DNA of 64,000 bases from JAIVGV01 sp031425275 (GCA_031425275.1 JANPJA010000034.1:36683-100682), one strand, 5' to 3'. Shown: positions 31,814 through 40,527, numbered from the stretch's first letter. Program-made: numbers and translations. The notes: generated from the sequence alone by a model not told the origin.

Positions 31814-33495
31814 GCGTCCGCGCCCCCCTTCGCCGGGGTCACGCCGCCGGTTCGATAGACGCCGGGGTCGAGTTCAGGAAACAAATTGTCTCGCCCTTCG
31901 ATCTCCGCGAGGTATTCCAAATTGACGGCCCCGCGCTCGCAGGCGTCGGCGAGGGAGTCGAAGCGTTCGAGGTGCGAGCGGAAACGGGCGGCGGCGTAAG
32001 TGGCGGTCGTGCCGTGATGAATTTGGAAGGCCCAGTCGCTCGACTGCGCGAGCAGCAACTCACGCGCGGCCTGTTTGAGCGCACGGGCGAGAACTTCGTC
32101 GGCCGGTTTGTCGGCGGCGGGGCCGGAGTTGAAGCGGTCGGCAAGCGCGGTCATACGCGATTCGGCGGCGTGCAGCCGCGGGTACATCCATGCGTTCGAC
32201 TCGTTCAGCCAGACACGGTTGTAACCGCCTTCGCCCCACGACGACGGCGAGAGGCGTTGCGTCTGAAGCGGCGGCTGCGCGGCGAGGTAGTCGCCGGGGG
32301 TGACGGCCGCGATCTCCTCACGCCGCGCGTCGAGGCCGCGTAAGACGTGTTCGAGAAACTCGACGCCTTCGTGCCACCAGTGGCCGAACAGCTCCGCGTC
32401 GTAAGCCGCGACGACGAGCGGCGTGTGCCCGCCGAACAGCTCGCGCAGTCGCACGGCCTGCTTCACGCGCTCATCGACGAAATGCGCGGCGTGCGCGCGC
32501 GCGCGGCAGCGGGCCGCGGGCGGGTCGTAGGGCTGCTTGTCAGACAGTGGAACGTCGCGGCCGGTGACGCGGTGATACTTGATGCCGAGGGAGCGGCGCG
32601 CGCCGTCGGAGTGGAGGTGCGGAGCGAGATAATCGTGCGCGGCGTCCCAGCCGAGGTCGCGGTGGAACTCGCGGTAGGCGGGGTCGCCGGGGTATCCCGC
32701 CTCCGCGCTCCAGACCTGCTCGCCTGTCTCGGCGTCGCGCGCGAAGGCGACCATGCCGTTCGCCAGACGCACGGGCGCGTGTGCGCCGTAGCGTGGGCGC
32801 GGCTGGCCGTAGAGCAGTGCGTGCGAGTCGGCGAAGAAGTATTCGAGGCCGCATTCCGCCAAGTGTGTTTCGACACCCGCGGCATAGGCACACTCGGGCA
32901 GCCAGATGCCGCGTGGGGCGCGGCCGAAGTGCCGCTGGTAGTTATCAACCGCGACTTTGATTTGCGCGCGGAGGCCCTCCTCAGTCGAGACGAGCGGGAG
33001 GAATCCGTGCGTGGCGGCGCAGGTGTTGATCTCGATGACTCCAGAGGTTTGTAACTCCGCGAAAGCTCGGACGAGATCGCGCGAATAGACTTCGTCCCAG
33101 AGTCTCGCGGCTTCACCCAGCCTCTCGTCGTTCACGAGCGCGGCCGGGTGAAACTGGCGCGCGTCGGATCGGGCGGTGCGCGTGACTTCCTTGCGGGCGA
33201 GAGCGCGCAGGTTGTCGAGGTGTCGGGTGTAGCGGATACGGAGCAGCGGGTCTGAGAGCATCTCGCAGAGCGTGGGCGAGATGCTGATGGCGAGCCGCGG
33301 CTTGCGGCCTTCGTCGCGCAGCCGCGTGAGCATGTCGAGCAGCGGCAGATAGACCTCGGTGACGGCCTCGAAGAGCCAGTCTTCTTCGAGAAATTCGGCG
33401 TGCTCGGGGTGTCGCACGAACGGGAGGTGCGCGTGCAGGACGAGACTAAAAAGTCCGTCGGGCACTCCGTCGGCTCGGGGAGTTAGAGGATTCAC
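31810..33495 (-). CDS. GH57 family 1,4-alpha-glucan branching enzyme
   Basis: Forms alpha-1,6 branches in glycogen-like glucan. The 561-residue product shows the GH57 motifs: HAHLPFV near residue 21, GIWLPECAY with nucleophile Glu201, AAYDAELFGHWW with acid/base Asp366, and a C-terminal helical DUF1957-type domain with WMYPRL and QSSDWAFQIHHGTTA. It starts with GTG at 33495. The upstream DUF4912 gene is 25 bp away and the GDPD gene overlaps by four bases. GH57 branching enzymes and DUF4912 proteins are often adjacent, which suggests a shared role in storage glucan. No glycogen synthase gene is in the window. Confidence 0.9.
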   Translation of the reverse strand: MNPLTPRADGVPDGLFSLVLHAHLPFVRHPEHAEFLEEDWLFEAVTEVYLPLLDMLTRLRDEGRKPRLAISISPTLCEMLSDPLLRIRYTRHLDNLRALARKEVTRTARSDARQFHPAALVNDERLGEAARLWDEVYSRDLVRAFAELQTSGVIEINTCAATHGFLPLVSTEEGLRAQIKVAVDNYQRHFGRAPRGIWLPECAYAAGVETHLAECGLEYFFADSHALLYGQPRPRYGAHAPVRLANGMVAFARDAETGEQVWSAEAGYPGDPAYREFHRDLGWDAAHDYLAPHLHSDGARRSLGIKYHRVTGRDVPLSDKQPYDPPAARCRARAHAAHFVDERVKQAVRLRELFGGHTPLVVAAYDAELFGHWWHEGVEFLEHVLRGLDARREEIAAVTPGDYLAAQPPLQTQRLSPSSWGEGGYNRVWLNESNAWMYPRLHAAESRMTALADRFNSGPAADKPADEVLARALKQAARELLLAQSSDWAFQIHHGTTATYAAARFRSHLERFDSLADACERGAVNLEYLAEIEGRDNLFPELDPGVYRTGGVTPAKGGADA

Positions 33496-33520
33496 AGTCA
33501 GGGAAATCGGCGGGGCCGAT

Positions 33521-34231
33521 CTATGTGTCGCCGCTACTTTTGCGCGCCGGCGATGTCCCGCCCCAACTCGAAGCGGGATATCTCAAATCGGCGAGCAGTC
33601 GGCCACGCGAGGCGAGTGTGTCGGACGCGATAGGTTGCGTCGCGCCGGTGTAGCCGGAGCCGGTGAGCAGGTGCGCGAACTCGAGTTCGCCGATCTGAAA
33701 CTGCGCGGCGGCGTCGCTCTCCGAAGAGACGCAGGCGGGAGGCGTCTCGACCGGATTGGATGAGAGCAATCGAATGAAGGGAAGCCCGGCGGCGTGGAAG
33801 CCGGCCTCCGCCCGGTAAGTGCGGCCGGGCCGGGCGTCGAGCCAGACACTTCTCGCCTCGTCGGCTAACGCGATTGGCTCGCCCTCCCACCCGCCGGCGG
33901 ACTCGACCAGCCGCACGGCCGGACGGAAATTTCCGGCCGCGTCTCCAAGCGCGGCGCGTAGCGACGTGCGAGGATCACGAGAGAAACTCCAATAGAAGTA
34001 AAGTCTGTGCGGCGACTGCACGAGCAGACGCGCCCGGTCGCGCGCCGCGTCCGCCGGGCGCGTGTCCGGTGGCGATTCGTTAAACTCACACGCGGGCGTA
34101 GGTTCGGCTTCGCCGGCGGGCGTCAAGTGAGCAAGCGCGGCGGGGTCGATTAAACGCGCGGCCCCGTCCGGGTCGGAGGCCGGGTGCGATCCGGCGTGGG
34201 TCTCGTCGAACTCTTTTGCAAAAGTTTGCAT
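33521..34231 (-). CDS. DUF4912 domain protein
   Basis: Function unknown. The 236-residue product has a DUF4912 core: ARLLVQSPHRLYFYWSF and WLDARPGRTYRAEAGFH, which look like a beta-sandwich of carbohydrate-binding type. The N-terminal 60 residues are low complexity, and the C-terminus is Ser/Gly-rich and probably disordered. There is no signal peptide. It is the first gene of the run with the GH57 branching enzyme, so binding to glucan or to the branching enzyme is a reasonable hypothesis. ATG 34231. Confidence 0.8.
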   Translation of the reverse strand: MQTFAKEFDETHAGSHPASDPDGAARLIDPAALAHLTPAGEAEPTPACEFNESPPDTRPADAARDRARLLVQSPHRLYFYWSFSRDPRTSLRAALGDAAGNFRPAVRLVESAGGWEGEPIALADEARSVWLDARPGRTYRAEAGFHAAGLPFIRLLSSNPVETPPACVSSESDAAAQFQIGELEFAHLLTGSGYTGATQPIASDTLASRGRLLADLRYPASSWGGTSPARKSSGDT

Positions 34232-34398
34232 AACTTGCTGGCGCGCCGGGCGCGAACATGTTCGGGTAGAGAGAGCAAGTCCGTTGTAAGAGATTGTGGG
34301 CGCGGTGTCAACGGGCGTGACAGGGAGGGATGGAGTTGTAGGAAAGGTGAGCAGCGGGAGCGAACAAATTGGTTGGGAGGTTAAGGAAGATGCGGCGC

Positions 34399-35310
34399 TT
34401 AGTCTTTGCCGTTGACCTGCTTCGCGGCGTTGGCGGCGAGCGCGCCGCCGGAGACTTTCTTGAGCTTGATGTCGAGCGTGCCGACATCGGCTTTGAGTTG
34501 CGCGCGGACGGGGAGGCGGCGCGCGTCGTCCGTGATCCAGATCGACATCTCGCCCTTGCGGTCGCCCACCAGACGGCCCGCGCCGAAGAGTCCCACCTCG
34601 ACGCGCAGGGCCGACACTTTGCCGACGACGGTCTTCAAGGTCTTGCGCTCCAACACCCGGACGGGGATGCGGAACGTCTCGCCCGAGTCGCCGACTACGA
34701 GTTCCAGCGTCTGGCCGGGTTTGAGCGGCTGGGTGCGCAGGAAGTAGATGGCGGAGATGAAGTCGTGGGCCGCGCCGTCGAGGACGTTGCGGACGACGCG
34801 CGGCTGGGCCTGTTGGTCGTTCGGGTTGCTCTCAGTCCACGTCTGGAGGTTGGTGGCGCGGTCGAAGACGGACTCGCTCAGGCGCACGCGCTTGCCCTGC
34901 TCGTCGAGTTTTTTGGTGCGCAGGACGAGCAGCGAAGCGGGATCGACGTACGACTCGTGGCGGTAGTGGAAGTCAACGCCGAAGAGTTTGCGGAACCAGC
35001 CCTTCGCGTTCACGTCGCCCGTGTAAACGAGCGTCGCGGCGGGCGTCGCCTGAGCGCCCGAGCGCGTGTCGGGAACCACGCGGGCGAAGGTGAAACGCAT
35101 CTCCGCGATCTCGATGCCGCGCAGCAGGAGCCGGGAAAAGTCGGCCTGATAGACGAGTTCTTCGCCCTGCTCGTAGGGGAGCACGGACGCGGGTTTCGGG
35201 GCGTCGGATTCGCCGCGCGTCGTGGCTGTTGAAGCGGGTGCCAGCGCCGCGACGCAGAGCAGCGCGGCGGCCAGCAGTCGCGAAAACTTCGTGGGCGGAA
35301 ATATTTTCAT
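34399..35310 (-). CDS. Exported DUF3108-family protein
   Basis: A 303-residue protein with signal peptide (LLAAALLCVAALAPASTA) and a DUF3108-like beta-rich fold: EELVYQADFSRLLLRGIEIAE near the start, YRHESYVDPASLL, and KTVVGKVSALRVEV with IWITDDARRLPVRAQLK near the end, the typical closing block. Such proteins are periplasmic and of unknown function, often next to lipid or LPS genes. The ATG at 35310 overlaps the stop of the methyltransferase gene (TGATG), so it is the final gene of the LPS core run. Confidence 0.82.
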   Translation of the reverse strand: MKIFPPTKFSRLLAAALLCVAALAPASTATTRGESDAPKPASVLPYEQGEELVYQADFSRLLLRGIEIAEMRFTFARVVPDTRSGAQATPAATLVYTGDVNAKGWFRKLFGVDFHYRHESYVDPASLLVLRTKKLDEQGKRVRLSESVFDRATNLQTWTESNPNDQQAQPRVVRNVLDGAAHDFISAIYFLRTQPLKPGQTLELVVGDSGETFRIPVRVLERKTLKTVVGKVSALRVEVGLFGAGRLVGDRKGEMSIWITDDARRLPVRAQLKADVGTLDIKLKKVSGGALAANAAKQVNGKD

Positions 35311-35879
35311 CACAACAGCAACCACTTCAACCCCAGCAGCGCGAAGGCCGCGAGTACCCCGAGGGCGGCGCGATATTCGCGGTATCGGAGGTAGAGCTTC
35401 GGGTCGAACTTTAAACGCTCGTCGCGCGCGTCGCGGTACGGCGTCGGGCGCGGGAGCAGCAGCGGCACGCCGCGCGCGTACAGCCGGTAGTCTTCGCCGA
35501 ACAACTCGGCGAGGGTCGCAGCTTCGACGCGCATGACGGGCAGATAGATGCCCAGAAACAAGGCCGCGAAGAGTCCGCCCAGCACCGGGAGCAGCCACCA
35601 CACGCCCCCGGAAGCGGCGGCCGTGAAGCCCACGCCCATGATGAAGCTGCCGAGGTACAGCGGGTTGCGCGTGTGCGCGTAAGGGCCGGAGACGGCGAGC
35701 CGTTCGTTCTTGCGGATGTGGCCGGAGGCCCAAGCGCGGATCAGCAAACCGGCGCAGGCGATGACGCCGCCCGCCGCCAGAGTGCGCCCCGTCGGCTCGG
35801 CGAGCAGGATAAAAATTGGCGCGCAGATGAAGCCGAGCGGCACGCGCCAACGCTGCACCCATGTCCCGCCCCTACGCAA
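35310..35879 (-). CDS. Isoprenylcysteine carboxyl methyltransferase-like membrane protein
   Basis: A 189-residue integral membrane methyltransferase of the ICMT/PEMT type with about four or five hydrophobic helices. The SAM-binding motif GPYAHTRNPLYLGS and a C-terminal GEDYRLYARGVP (E-x2-Y type) are conserved in the family. The substrate is unknown; bacterial members act on lipids, quinones or small molecules. The TTG at 35879 overlaps the waaC-like gene by eight bases; a GTG at 35858 preceded by GGGGCGGGA is an equally good start. Its position in the heptose run suggests an envelope lipid substrate, but this is inference. Confidence 0.82.
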   Translation of the reverse strand: MRRGGTWVQRWRVPLGFICAPIFILLAEPTGRTLAAGGVIACAGLLIRAWASGHIRKNERLAVSGPYAHTRNPLYLGSFIMGVGFTAAASGGVWWLLPVLGGLFAALFLGIYLPVMRVEAATLAELFGEDYRLYARGVPLLLPRPTPYRDARDERLKFDPKLYLRYREYRAALGVLAAFALLGLKWLLL

Positions 35880-36948
35880 CGGTCAGCACCTCCGCGCGCC
35901 GCGCCGCGCGCGCGCTCAGCAGACGCTCTTCGACCGCCGCGACCACCCGCCCGACCTCGATGTCCATGCAGACCCAGACGGAGCAGGCGCGTCGGTGGCA
36001 GTCCGTGCGGCACCCGATGTCTGTGCGTCCGACCTCAATATCTTCGGCGCGCGGGCTGCCGTTGCGCCACCACTCGGTCGGGCCGAACAAGCCGACGACG
36101 GGCGTCCCGGCCGCGACGGCCAAGTGCGTCGGCCCCGTGTCGCCGCCGACGTAAACGCTCGCCCGCCGCGCCAGCTCGTAAAAACCTTTCAGCGACAGAC
36201 TGATCGTGCGCGCCGCGCCCGTCCGACTCGCGGCCGACACGCGCGCCGCCAACTCAGTCTCGCCCGGCCCGGTTGTGATGAGTGAACGCAAACCTTGTCG
36301 TTCCCACATCGCGTCGGCCAGCGCGCCGAAGCGCGCGGCGTCCCAGAGTTTCGTCGGCCAACCGCCGCCGGGGTTGAGGATCGCGAATTCGCCGCCCGCC
36401 TCGGCCGCCGCCGTCTCGGCCTCGCGGACGTGCTCGTCGAGAACGCCGATGGGGAACTCGAACTCGCGCGCGTCCGAAGGCACGTCGATGCGGAGCGCGC
36501 CCGCGGCGAGCGACAAGTTTTTGCGGATGACGTTTTGGCTCGCGGGGATGTTGACGGCGTGGGTCAGGAGAAAACGGCTCGCGGGTTCGCGCAGGTTAAC
36601 GCGGTCGAAGCCGTGGACGCGACGCGCGCCGGAGAGTCGGGCGATGAGTGCGGATTTAAGGAGGCCCTGAAAGTCGAGTGCGGAGTCGAAGGCCGAGGCG
36701 CGCAACCGACGTAACTGCCGGCGCGTTGCCGACAGCGTCTCCCCAGACACCGGCGCGCGCCTCAAGGCCTTCGTGTCGATTACGATGAGGCTTTCCAGAA
36801 ACGGGTTGTCCCGCAAAATTTCGGCCGCGCCGCGCTCCACGACCCACGAAATCTCGGCTCGCGGCAGCGCGCGCCGCACGGCCGCGAGCGCGGGGAGCGT
36901 GTGGACGATATCGCCGATGCTGCCGAGTTTGACGAAGAGAAGACGCAT
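35872..36948 (-). CDS. Glycosyltransferase family 9, heptosyltransferase I-like
   Basis: Transfers a heptose from ADP-heptose to the LPS inner core at the cytoplasmic face. The 358-residue GT-B protein begins MRLLFVKLGSIGDIVHTLPAL, the WaaC-type N-terminus, and has the nucleotide-binding LNPGGGWPTKLWD and YVGGDTGPTHLAVAAGTPVVGLFG. Two cysteine-rich bits (GCRTDCHRRACSVWVC) near the C-terminus are unusual. The in-frame extension to 37011 is encoded by an inverted repeat and is unlikely to be translated; ATG 36948 is used. The sequence suggests WaaC rather than WaaF; acceptor specificity is not proven. Confidence 0.88.
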   Translation of the reverse strand: MRLLFVKLGSIGDIVHTLPALAAVRRALPRAEISWVVERGAAEILRDNPFLESLIVIDTKALRRAPVSGETLSATRRQLRRLRASAFDSALDFQGLLKSALIARLSGARRVHGFDRVNLREPASRFLLTHAVNIPASQNVIRKNLSLAAGALRIDVPSDAREFEFPIGVLDEHVREAETAAAEAGGEFAILNPGGGWPTKLWDAARFGALADAMWERQGLRSLITTGPGETELAARVSAASRTGAARTISLSLKGFYELARRASVYVGGDTGPTHLAVAAGTPVVGLFGPTEWWRNGSPRAEDIEVGRTDIGCRTDCHRRACSVWVCMDIEVGRVVAAVEERLLSARAARRAEVLTVA

Positions 36949-36955
36949 AACAGCC

Positions 36956-37032
36956 GTGACGAGTGACAGGTGACAGGTAACAAGATAGGGCAGCCGGTCT
37001 TCACTTGTCACCTGTCACGGTTTACCTGTCAC
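36956..37032. repeat. GTCACCTGTCAC-family inverted repeat
   Basis: The left arm has GAGTGACAGGTGACAGGTAA. The right arm has CTTGTCACCTGTCACGGTTT and CCTGTCAC. It lies between the heptose adenylyltransferase and heptosyltransferase genes and overlaps the last codons of the former. Short related words occur at 1142-1160. Confidence 0.82.
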
Positions 37033-37524
37033 GCGACCGACCATGTCGGTTGAGGAATGATCCTTCGGGTCGCCGACGATGCAGACGCGCCCGCCGTAGG
37101 CGCGCACCACGTCGCGTTCGGGGACGGTGTCTTCGGTGTAATCAGTCCCTTTGGCGTGGATGTCGGGGCGGATGGCGAGGAGGAGTTGTTCGACGGTCGG
37201 CTCCGCGAAGATGGTGACGAGATCGACGGCGCGCAGGGACGCGACGACTTCGGCGCGCTCGCGCTCGGGCACGAGCGGGCGGCCCTCGCCTTTCAACCGC
37301 CGCACCTGCTCGTCCGCGTTGATGCCGACGACGAGCAGGTCGCCGAGGGCGCGCGCCGCTTCGAGGTAGCGGACGTGGCCGACGTGGAGCAGGTCGAAGC
37401 AGCCGTTCGTGAAGACGACGCGCGCGCCGTTCTTTCTGGCAATCGCCACGCGCGCGATCAGTCGGTTGCGCTCCACGATCCGCGACGCGGCCTCGGCCCT
37501 CTGCTTTTCGTCGGAAGAGTTCAT
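37015..37524 (-). CDS. hldC: D-glycero-beta-D-manno-heptose 1-phosphate adenylyltransferase
   Basis: Activates heptose 1-phosphate to ADP-heptose. The 169-residue product is a stand-alone cytidylyltransferase-like domain with VFTNGCFDLLHVGHVRYLE (HxGH motif) and the closing DHSSTDMVGRV (S-S-T type). In E. coli this domain is fused to the kinase as HldE; here the two are separate genes. ATG 37524 is chosen since the in-frame extension to 37566 is encoded by the arm of an inverted repeat. The 3' codons run into the GTCAC-type repeat. Kinase and phosphatase genes lie upstream on the same strand. Confidence 0.9.
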   Translation of the reverse strand: MNSSDEKQRAEAASRIVERNRLIARVAIARKNGARVVFTNGCFDLLHVGHVRYLEAARALGDLLVVGINADEQVRRLKGEGRPLVPERERAEVVASLRAVDLVTIFAEPTVEQLLLAIRPDIHAKGTDYTEDTVPERDVVRAYGGRVCIVGDPKDHSSTDMVGRVTGKP

Positions 37525-37536
37525 CGTCTTTAAGAC

Positions 37537-37676
37537 TGTAGGGGCGGGGCTTGTCCCTGCCCGCAAGCGGCCGTGAGGCCGCTAATCAAGTTGCATGTGC
37601 ATACGACATTGAAATGTGTGGCGAACTATTTTCGCGCTTTCGCGCTCAACGGGCAGGGACAAGCCCCGCCCCTACA
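37537..37676. repeat. GGGGCAGGG-family inverted repeat, copy 1 (perfect 27-bp arms)
   Basis: The arms at 37537-37563 and 37650-37676 are perfectly complementary over 27 bp (outer TGTAGGGGCGGGGCTTGTCC). Each arm also folds on itself by GGGC...GCCC words. The 86-bp core is AT-richer and contains no ORF. It sits between the kinase and adenylyltransferase genes of one operon. Other copies: 40371 and 55042. Confidence 0.92.
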
Positions 37677-37680
37677 AAAA

Positions 37681-38688
37681 TCATTCGCCGCCGTGTTCCG
37701 CCAGCGACGCGAGCAGTTCTTCGGCCGTGACGCAGGCCGTGCCGCGTTTCATGACGGCGAGGCCGCCGGCGTGGTTGGCGAGGCGCGCGGCGTCGGCGTA
37801 AGACGCGCCGCAGGCGAGGGCGAGTGAGTAGGCGGCGATGACGGTGTCGCCCGCGCCGGTCACGTCCACGGCCTCGCGCGAGCCGACGACGGGGATGTGG
37901 ACGGGGTCGCCGCCGCGTTCGAGCAGCAACATGCCGTTGCTCCCGCGCGTGATGAGCAGCGCGTCGTGCGCGAGTCGTTCGAGCAGTTCGCGCGCGGCCG
38001 ATTCGCTGGAAGCGGCGTCTTCGAGACGGAGGCCGAGGACGTGCTCGACTTCGTCCTCGTTCGGCGTGGCCGAAGTGAAATTCGCGAACTCGGTCAGACG
38101 GAAGCGCGAGTCAACCAGCACCGGCGCTTGACGCTCGCGGGCTGCTTCGCGGAGGGCGGTGAGCGTCTCGCCCGTGGCGACGCCGTAGTTGTAATCCGAG
38201 ACGACGAAGGCGTCGGCCGTCTCGGCCGCGTCGTGCAGCCGGGCGGCGAGCTCGTGCGCGAGCGATTCGTCGGCGTGGGGCTGGCCCTCGTAGTCGAGCC
38301 GGATGACTTGCTGGCGCAGCCCGTGCGCGTGACCGGCGAGAATGCGCACCTTCGTCGTCGTGCGTAAACTCTTATCGCAGACGACGCCCTCGCAATCGAC
38401 GCCCGTCGCGCGCAAGGTGGCGACGAGGGAGCGGCCAGGCTCGTCGTCGCCGATCAGACCGATGAGCGAGACGCGCCCGCCGAGCGTGGCGAGGTTGGCG
38501 GCGCAGTTAGCCGCGCCGCCCGGCACGGTCTCGGTGCGCTCGTGGCGCAGAATCAGCACCGGGGCTTCGCGCGAGACGCGCCCGATCTCGCCATAGACGA
38601 ACTGATCCGCGACGAGATCGCCGACGACGACGACCGTGCGTTGCGGAAACTCTCCCACGAGCGCGCTCAGGCGTTCTTTCTCAGTCAT
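37681..38688 (-). CDS. hldA: D-glycero-beta-D-manno-heptose-7-phosphate kinase
   Basis: Phosphorylates heptose 7-phosphate at C1, ahead of GmhB. The 335-residue ribokinase-type (PfkB) protein has VVGDLVADQFVYGEIGRVSREAP, PGGAANCAANLATLGG and the C-terminal VDVTGAGDTVIAAYSLAL with the catalytic Asp in GAGDT. It matches the N-terminal domain of HldE (RfaE). ATG 38688 overlaps the 3' end of gmhB by eight bases, indicating coupling. A longer in-frame reading to 39057 lies in gmhB and is not real. Confidence 0.92.
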   Translation of the reverse strand: MTEKERLSALVGEFPQRTVVVVGDLVADQFVYGEIGRVSREAPVLILRHERTETVPGGAANCAANLATLGGRVSLIGLIGDDEPGRSLVATLRATGVDCEGVVCDKSLRTTTKVRILAGHAHGLRQQVIRLDYEGQPHADESLAHELAARLHDAAETADAFVVSDYNYGVATGETLTALREAARERQAPVLVDSRFRLTEFANFTSATPNEDEVEHVLGLRLEDAASSESAARELLERLAHDALLITRGSNGMLLLERGGDPVHIPVVGSREAVDVTGAGDTVIAAYSLALACGASYADAARLANHAGGLAVMKRGTACVTAEELLASLAEHGGE

Positions 38689-39259
38689 CGTCTCTCCGCA
38701 AAATCTCGCGCACGGCTTCGAGCAGATTCTCGGCGACGATCTCCGGCTCGTGCCGCCACGCCGCGCGCTGGTACTCCCACTCGCCGCGCCCGTAGCCGGA
38801 GAGGACGAAGGCGGGGCGGACTCCGGCGTTGCGCGCGAACTCCACGTCGCCGTAGCGGTCGCCGACCATCCAGCTCGCGGCCGTGTCGATGTCGAACGCG
38901 GCGGCGGCCCGGCGGACGAGGCCGGGACGCGGCTTGCGACAATCACAGTCGAGTCGGTAAGGCGGCTCGCCGACCGTCGGGTGGTGCGGGCAGTAGTAGA
39001 TGGCGTCGAGCCGCGCGCCGCCCGTTTCCAGCTCACTCGCGAGCAGGCCGTGGACATCGGCGATGACGCTCTCGGCGAAGTAGCCGCGCGCGACCCCGGC
39101 CTGATTCGTGATGAGGATGGCGAGCCAGCCGGCCGCGTTCAACAGCCTGACGGCTTCGGCCGAGTAGGGGAAGACGCGGTATCGCGATGGGTGGTTGACA
39201 TAGCCGATCTCCTCCGAGATCGTCCCGTCGCGATCGATGAAGACGGCGCGTCGCTTCAC
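38681..39259 (-). CDS. gmhB: D-glycero-beta-D-manno-heptose 1,7-bisphosphate 7-phosphatase
   Basis: Removes the C7 phosphate from heptose 1,7-bisphosphate. The 192-residue HAD phosphatase starts at GTG 39259 with AVFIDRDGTISEE (nucleophile and acid Asp), has ITNQAGVARG, and the zinc-binding insert YYCPHHP...CDCRKPRPG that is diagnostic for GmhB/HisB-type enzymes. WMVGDRYGDVEFA closes the active site. Its start overlaps the stop of the waaF-like gene as GTGA and its end overlaps the kinase start. A histidinol phosphatase is the alternative, but the neighbours make GmhB far more likely. Confidence 0.93.
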   Translation of the reverse strand: MKRRAVFIDRDGTISEEIGYVNHPSRYRVFPYSAEAVRLLNAAGWLAILITNQAGVARGYFAESVIADVHGLLASELETGGARLDAIYYCPHHPTVGEPPYRLDCDCRKPRPGLVRRAAAAFDIDTAASWMVGDRYGDVEFARNAGVRPAFVLSGYGRGEWEYQRAAWRHEPEIVAENLLEAVREILRRDDD

Positions 39260-40365
39260 CCCGTCGCCTCCAACACGACCGCGACGGCCGCCGGCTCGCT
39301 TCCCGCGCCGGCGCGTCCGAGCAGCCCGTGTGCGTGCGCGAAAACTTCGGCCGGAGTGATGGCCGTCATGCAGCGATGATCGATGGGGCAATCGCGCAAC
39401 ATGCAGGGGGCGCAGTCGGGCGGGCGGCGGACGACCACGGCGAGATCGGAGAAGGGCCGCGTCGTCTGCGGGTTCGTCGGGCCGAAGATGACGAGGACGG
39501 GGCGGCCGAGCGCGGCGGCGATGTGCGCGGGGCCGGTGTCGTTGGTGACGAGCAGATCGACGTGACTGAGGACGGCGATTGATCGCGCCAAGTCGGTCTC
39601 GCCCGTCAAGACGATTGGCTCGCGGCGCATCAGCGCCACGACCTCGCGCGTCACCTCCAACTCTTCGCGCGCGCCGACGAGCAGCACGTCCACGCCGGCT
39701 TCTTCGATGAGCAAGTCGGCGAGCGCGGCGTAACGCTCGGCGGGCCAGCGCTTGGCGCGGCTGTTGGTCGAGCCGGGGCAGAGCGCGACGAGCGGGCGCG
39801 TGAGCGACGCGCCGTGCGCGCGGAGCAATTCGGCAGCCTCCGCCTTCCGATTCGCGGAGACGTGCAGATCGAAACGCGGCTCGCGTACTGCCGTCGCCGT
39901 CGCGCCGTCCAGCGCGCTCTCAAGCCCCGCGACGAGGTTGAGGTAATAAAAAACTTCATGGCGGTCGCTGCGCCAGACAGGTGTGGGTGTCGGGTGCGTC
40001 AGCAGAGCCGCGCGGCCGTCGGTCGCGTAGCCGAGTCGCACGGGCACGCGCGCGGCGAAGGCCATGAGGGCGGGCGCGAAGGCGTTGGGGAAGAGGAGTG
40101 CGAGATCAAAACGGTGTTCCCGCCACGCGCGAAATTGCCTGATCATGGCGCGCGCCCCGCGCCGTTCGTCCACGAGCAGCAAGTCGTCAATGAAATCCGC
40201 GCCGGCGAAGACGCCCTCGGCCCACGGCCGCGTGGCGAGCGTGATGTGCGCCCGCGGCAGCACGCGGCGCAGTTCACGGAGGGCCGGCACGGTCATTACC
40301 GCGTCGCCCACCCAGTTCGCGCCGCGCACCACCACGCGCTCGATCTGTCCGATCTTCAACGTCAT
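39256..40365 (-). CDS. waaF: Glycosyltransferase family 9, heptosyltransferase II-like
   Basis: Adds the second heptose of the LPS inner core. The 369-residue GT-B protein has a WaaF-like start (VVVRGANWVGDAVMTVPAL), the central LCPGSTNSRAKRWPAERYAAL and the donor-binding LLVTNDTGPAHIAAALGRPVLVIFGPT, followed by the CAPCMLRDCPIDHRCM cluster often seen in these enzymes. It is first in a coupled run with gmhB and hldA; an inverted repeat lies directly upstream of ATG 40365. gmhA, the isomerase for the first step, is not in the window. Confidence 0.9.
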   Translation of the reverse strand: MTLKIGQIERVVVRGANWVGDAVMTVPALRELRRVLPRAHITLATRPWAEGVFAGADFIDDLLLVDERRGARAMIRQFRAWREHRFDLALLFPNAFAPALMAFAARVPVRLGYATDGRAALLTHPTPTPVWRSDRHEVFYYLNLVAGLESALDGATATAVREPRFDLHVSANRKAEAAELLRAHGASLTRPLVALCPGSTNSRAKRWPAERYAALADLLIEEAGVDVLLVGAREELEVTREVVALMRREPIVLTGETDLARSIAVLSHVDLLVTNDTGPAHIAAALGRPVLVIFGPTNPQTTRPFSDLAVVVRRPPDCAPCMLRDCPIDHRCMTAITPAEVFAHAHGLLGRAGAGSEPAAVAVVLEATG

Positions 40366-40370
40366 CCAAA

Positions 40371-40511
40371 TTGTAGGGGCAGGGCTTGTCCCTGCCCGCC
40401 GCGCGTGAGCGCCACCGCAATCTTCATTTCATTCAACATCGTAAACACGAGCGACTTGATTAGCAGTCGCTCGACCGCTTCCGGGCGGGGACAAAAGCCC
40501 TGCCCCTACAA
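40371..40511. repeat. GGGGCAGGG-family inverted repeat, copy 2
   Basis: The left arm begins TTGTAGGGGCAGGGCTTGTC (40371-40398). The right arm (40482-40511) ends AGCCCTGCCCCTACAA with a few mismatches. The core is about 83 bp, like copy 1 in length but different in sequence. It lies between the epimerase and waaF-like genes. Confidence 0.9.
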
Positions 40512-40527
40512 TGGTTCTCACGACAAC

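Noticed and set aside
37537..40511. GGGGCAGGG elements as insertion sequences
   Set aside because: Cores of 83-86 bp have no coding capacity and I see no target-site duplication; at most they could be MITE-like.
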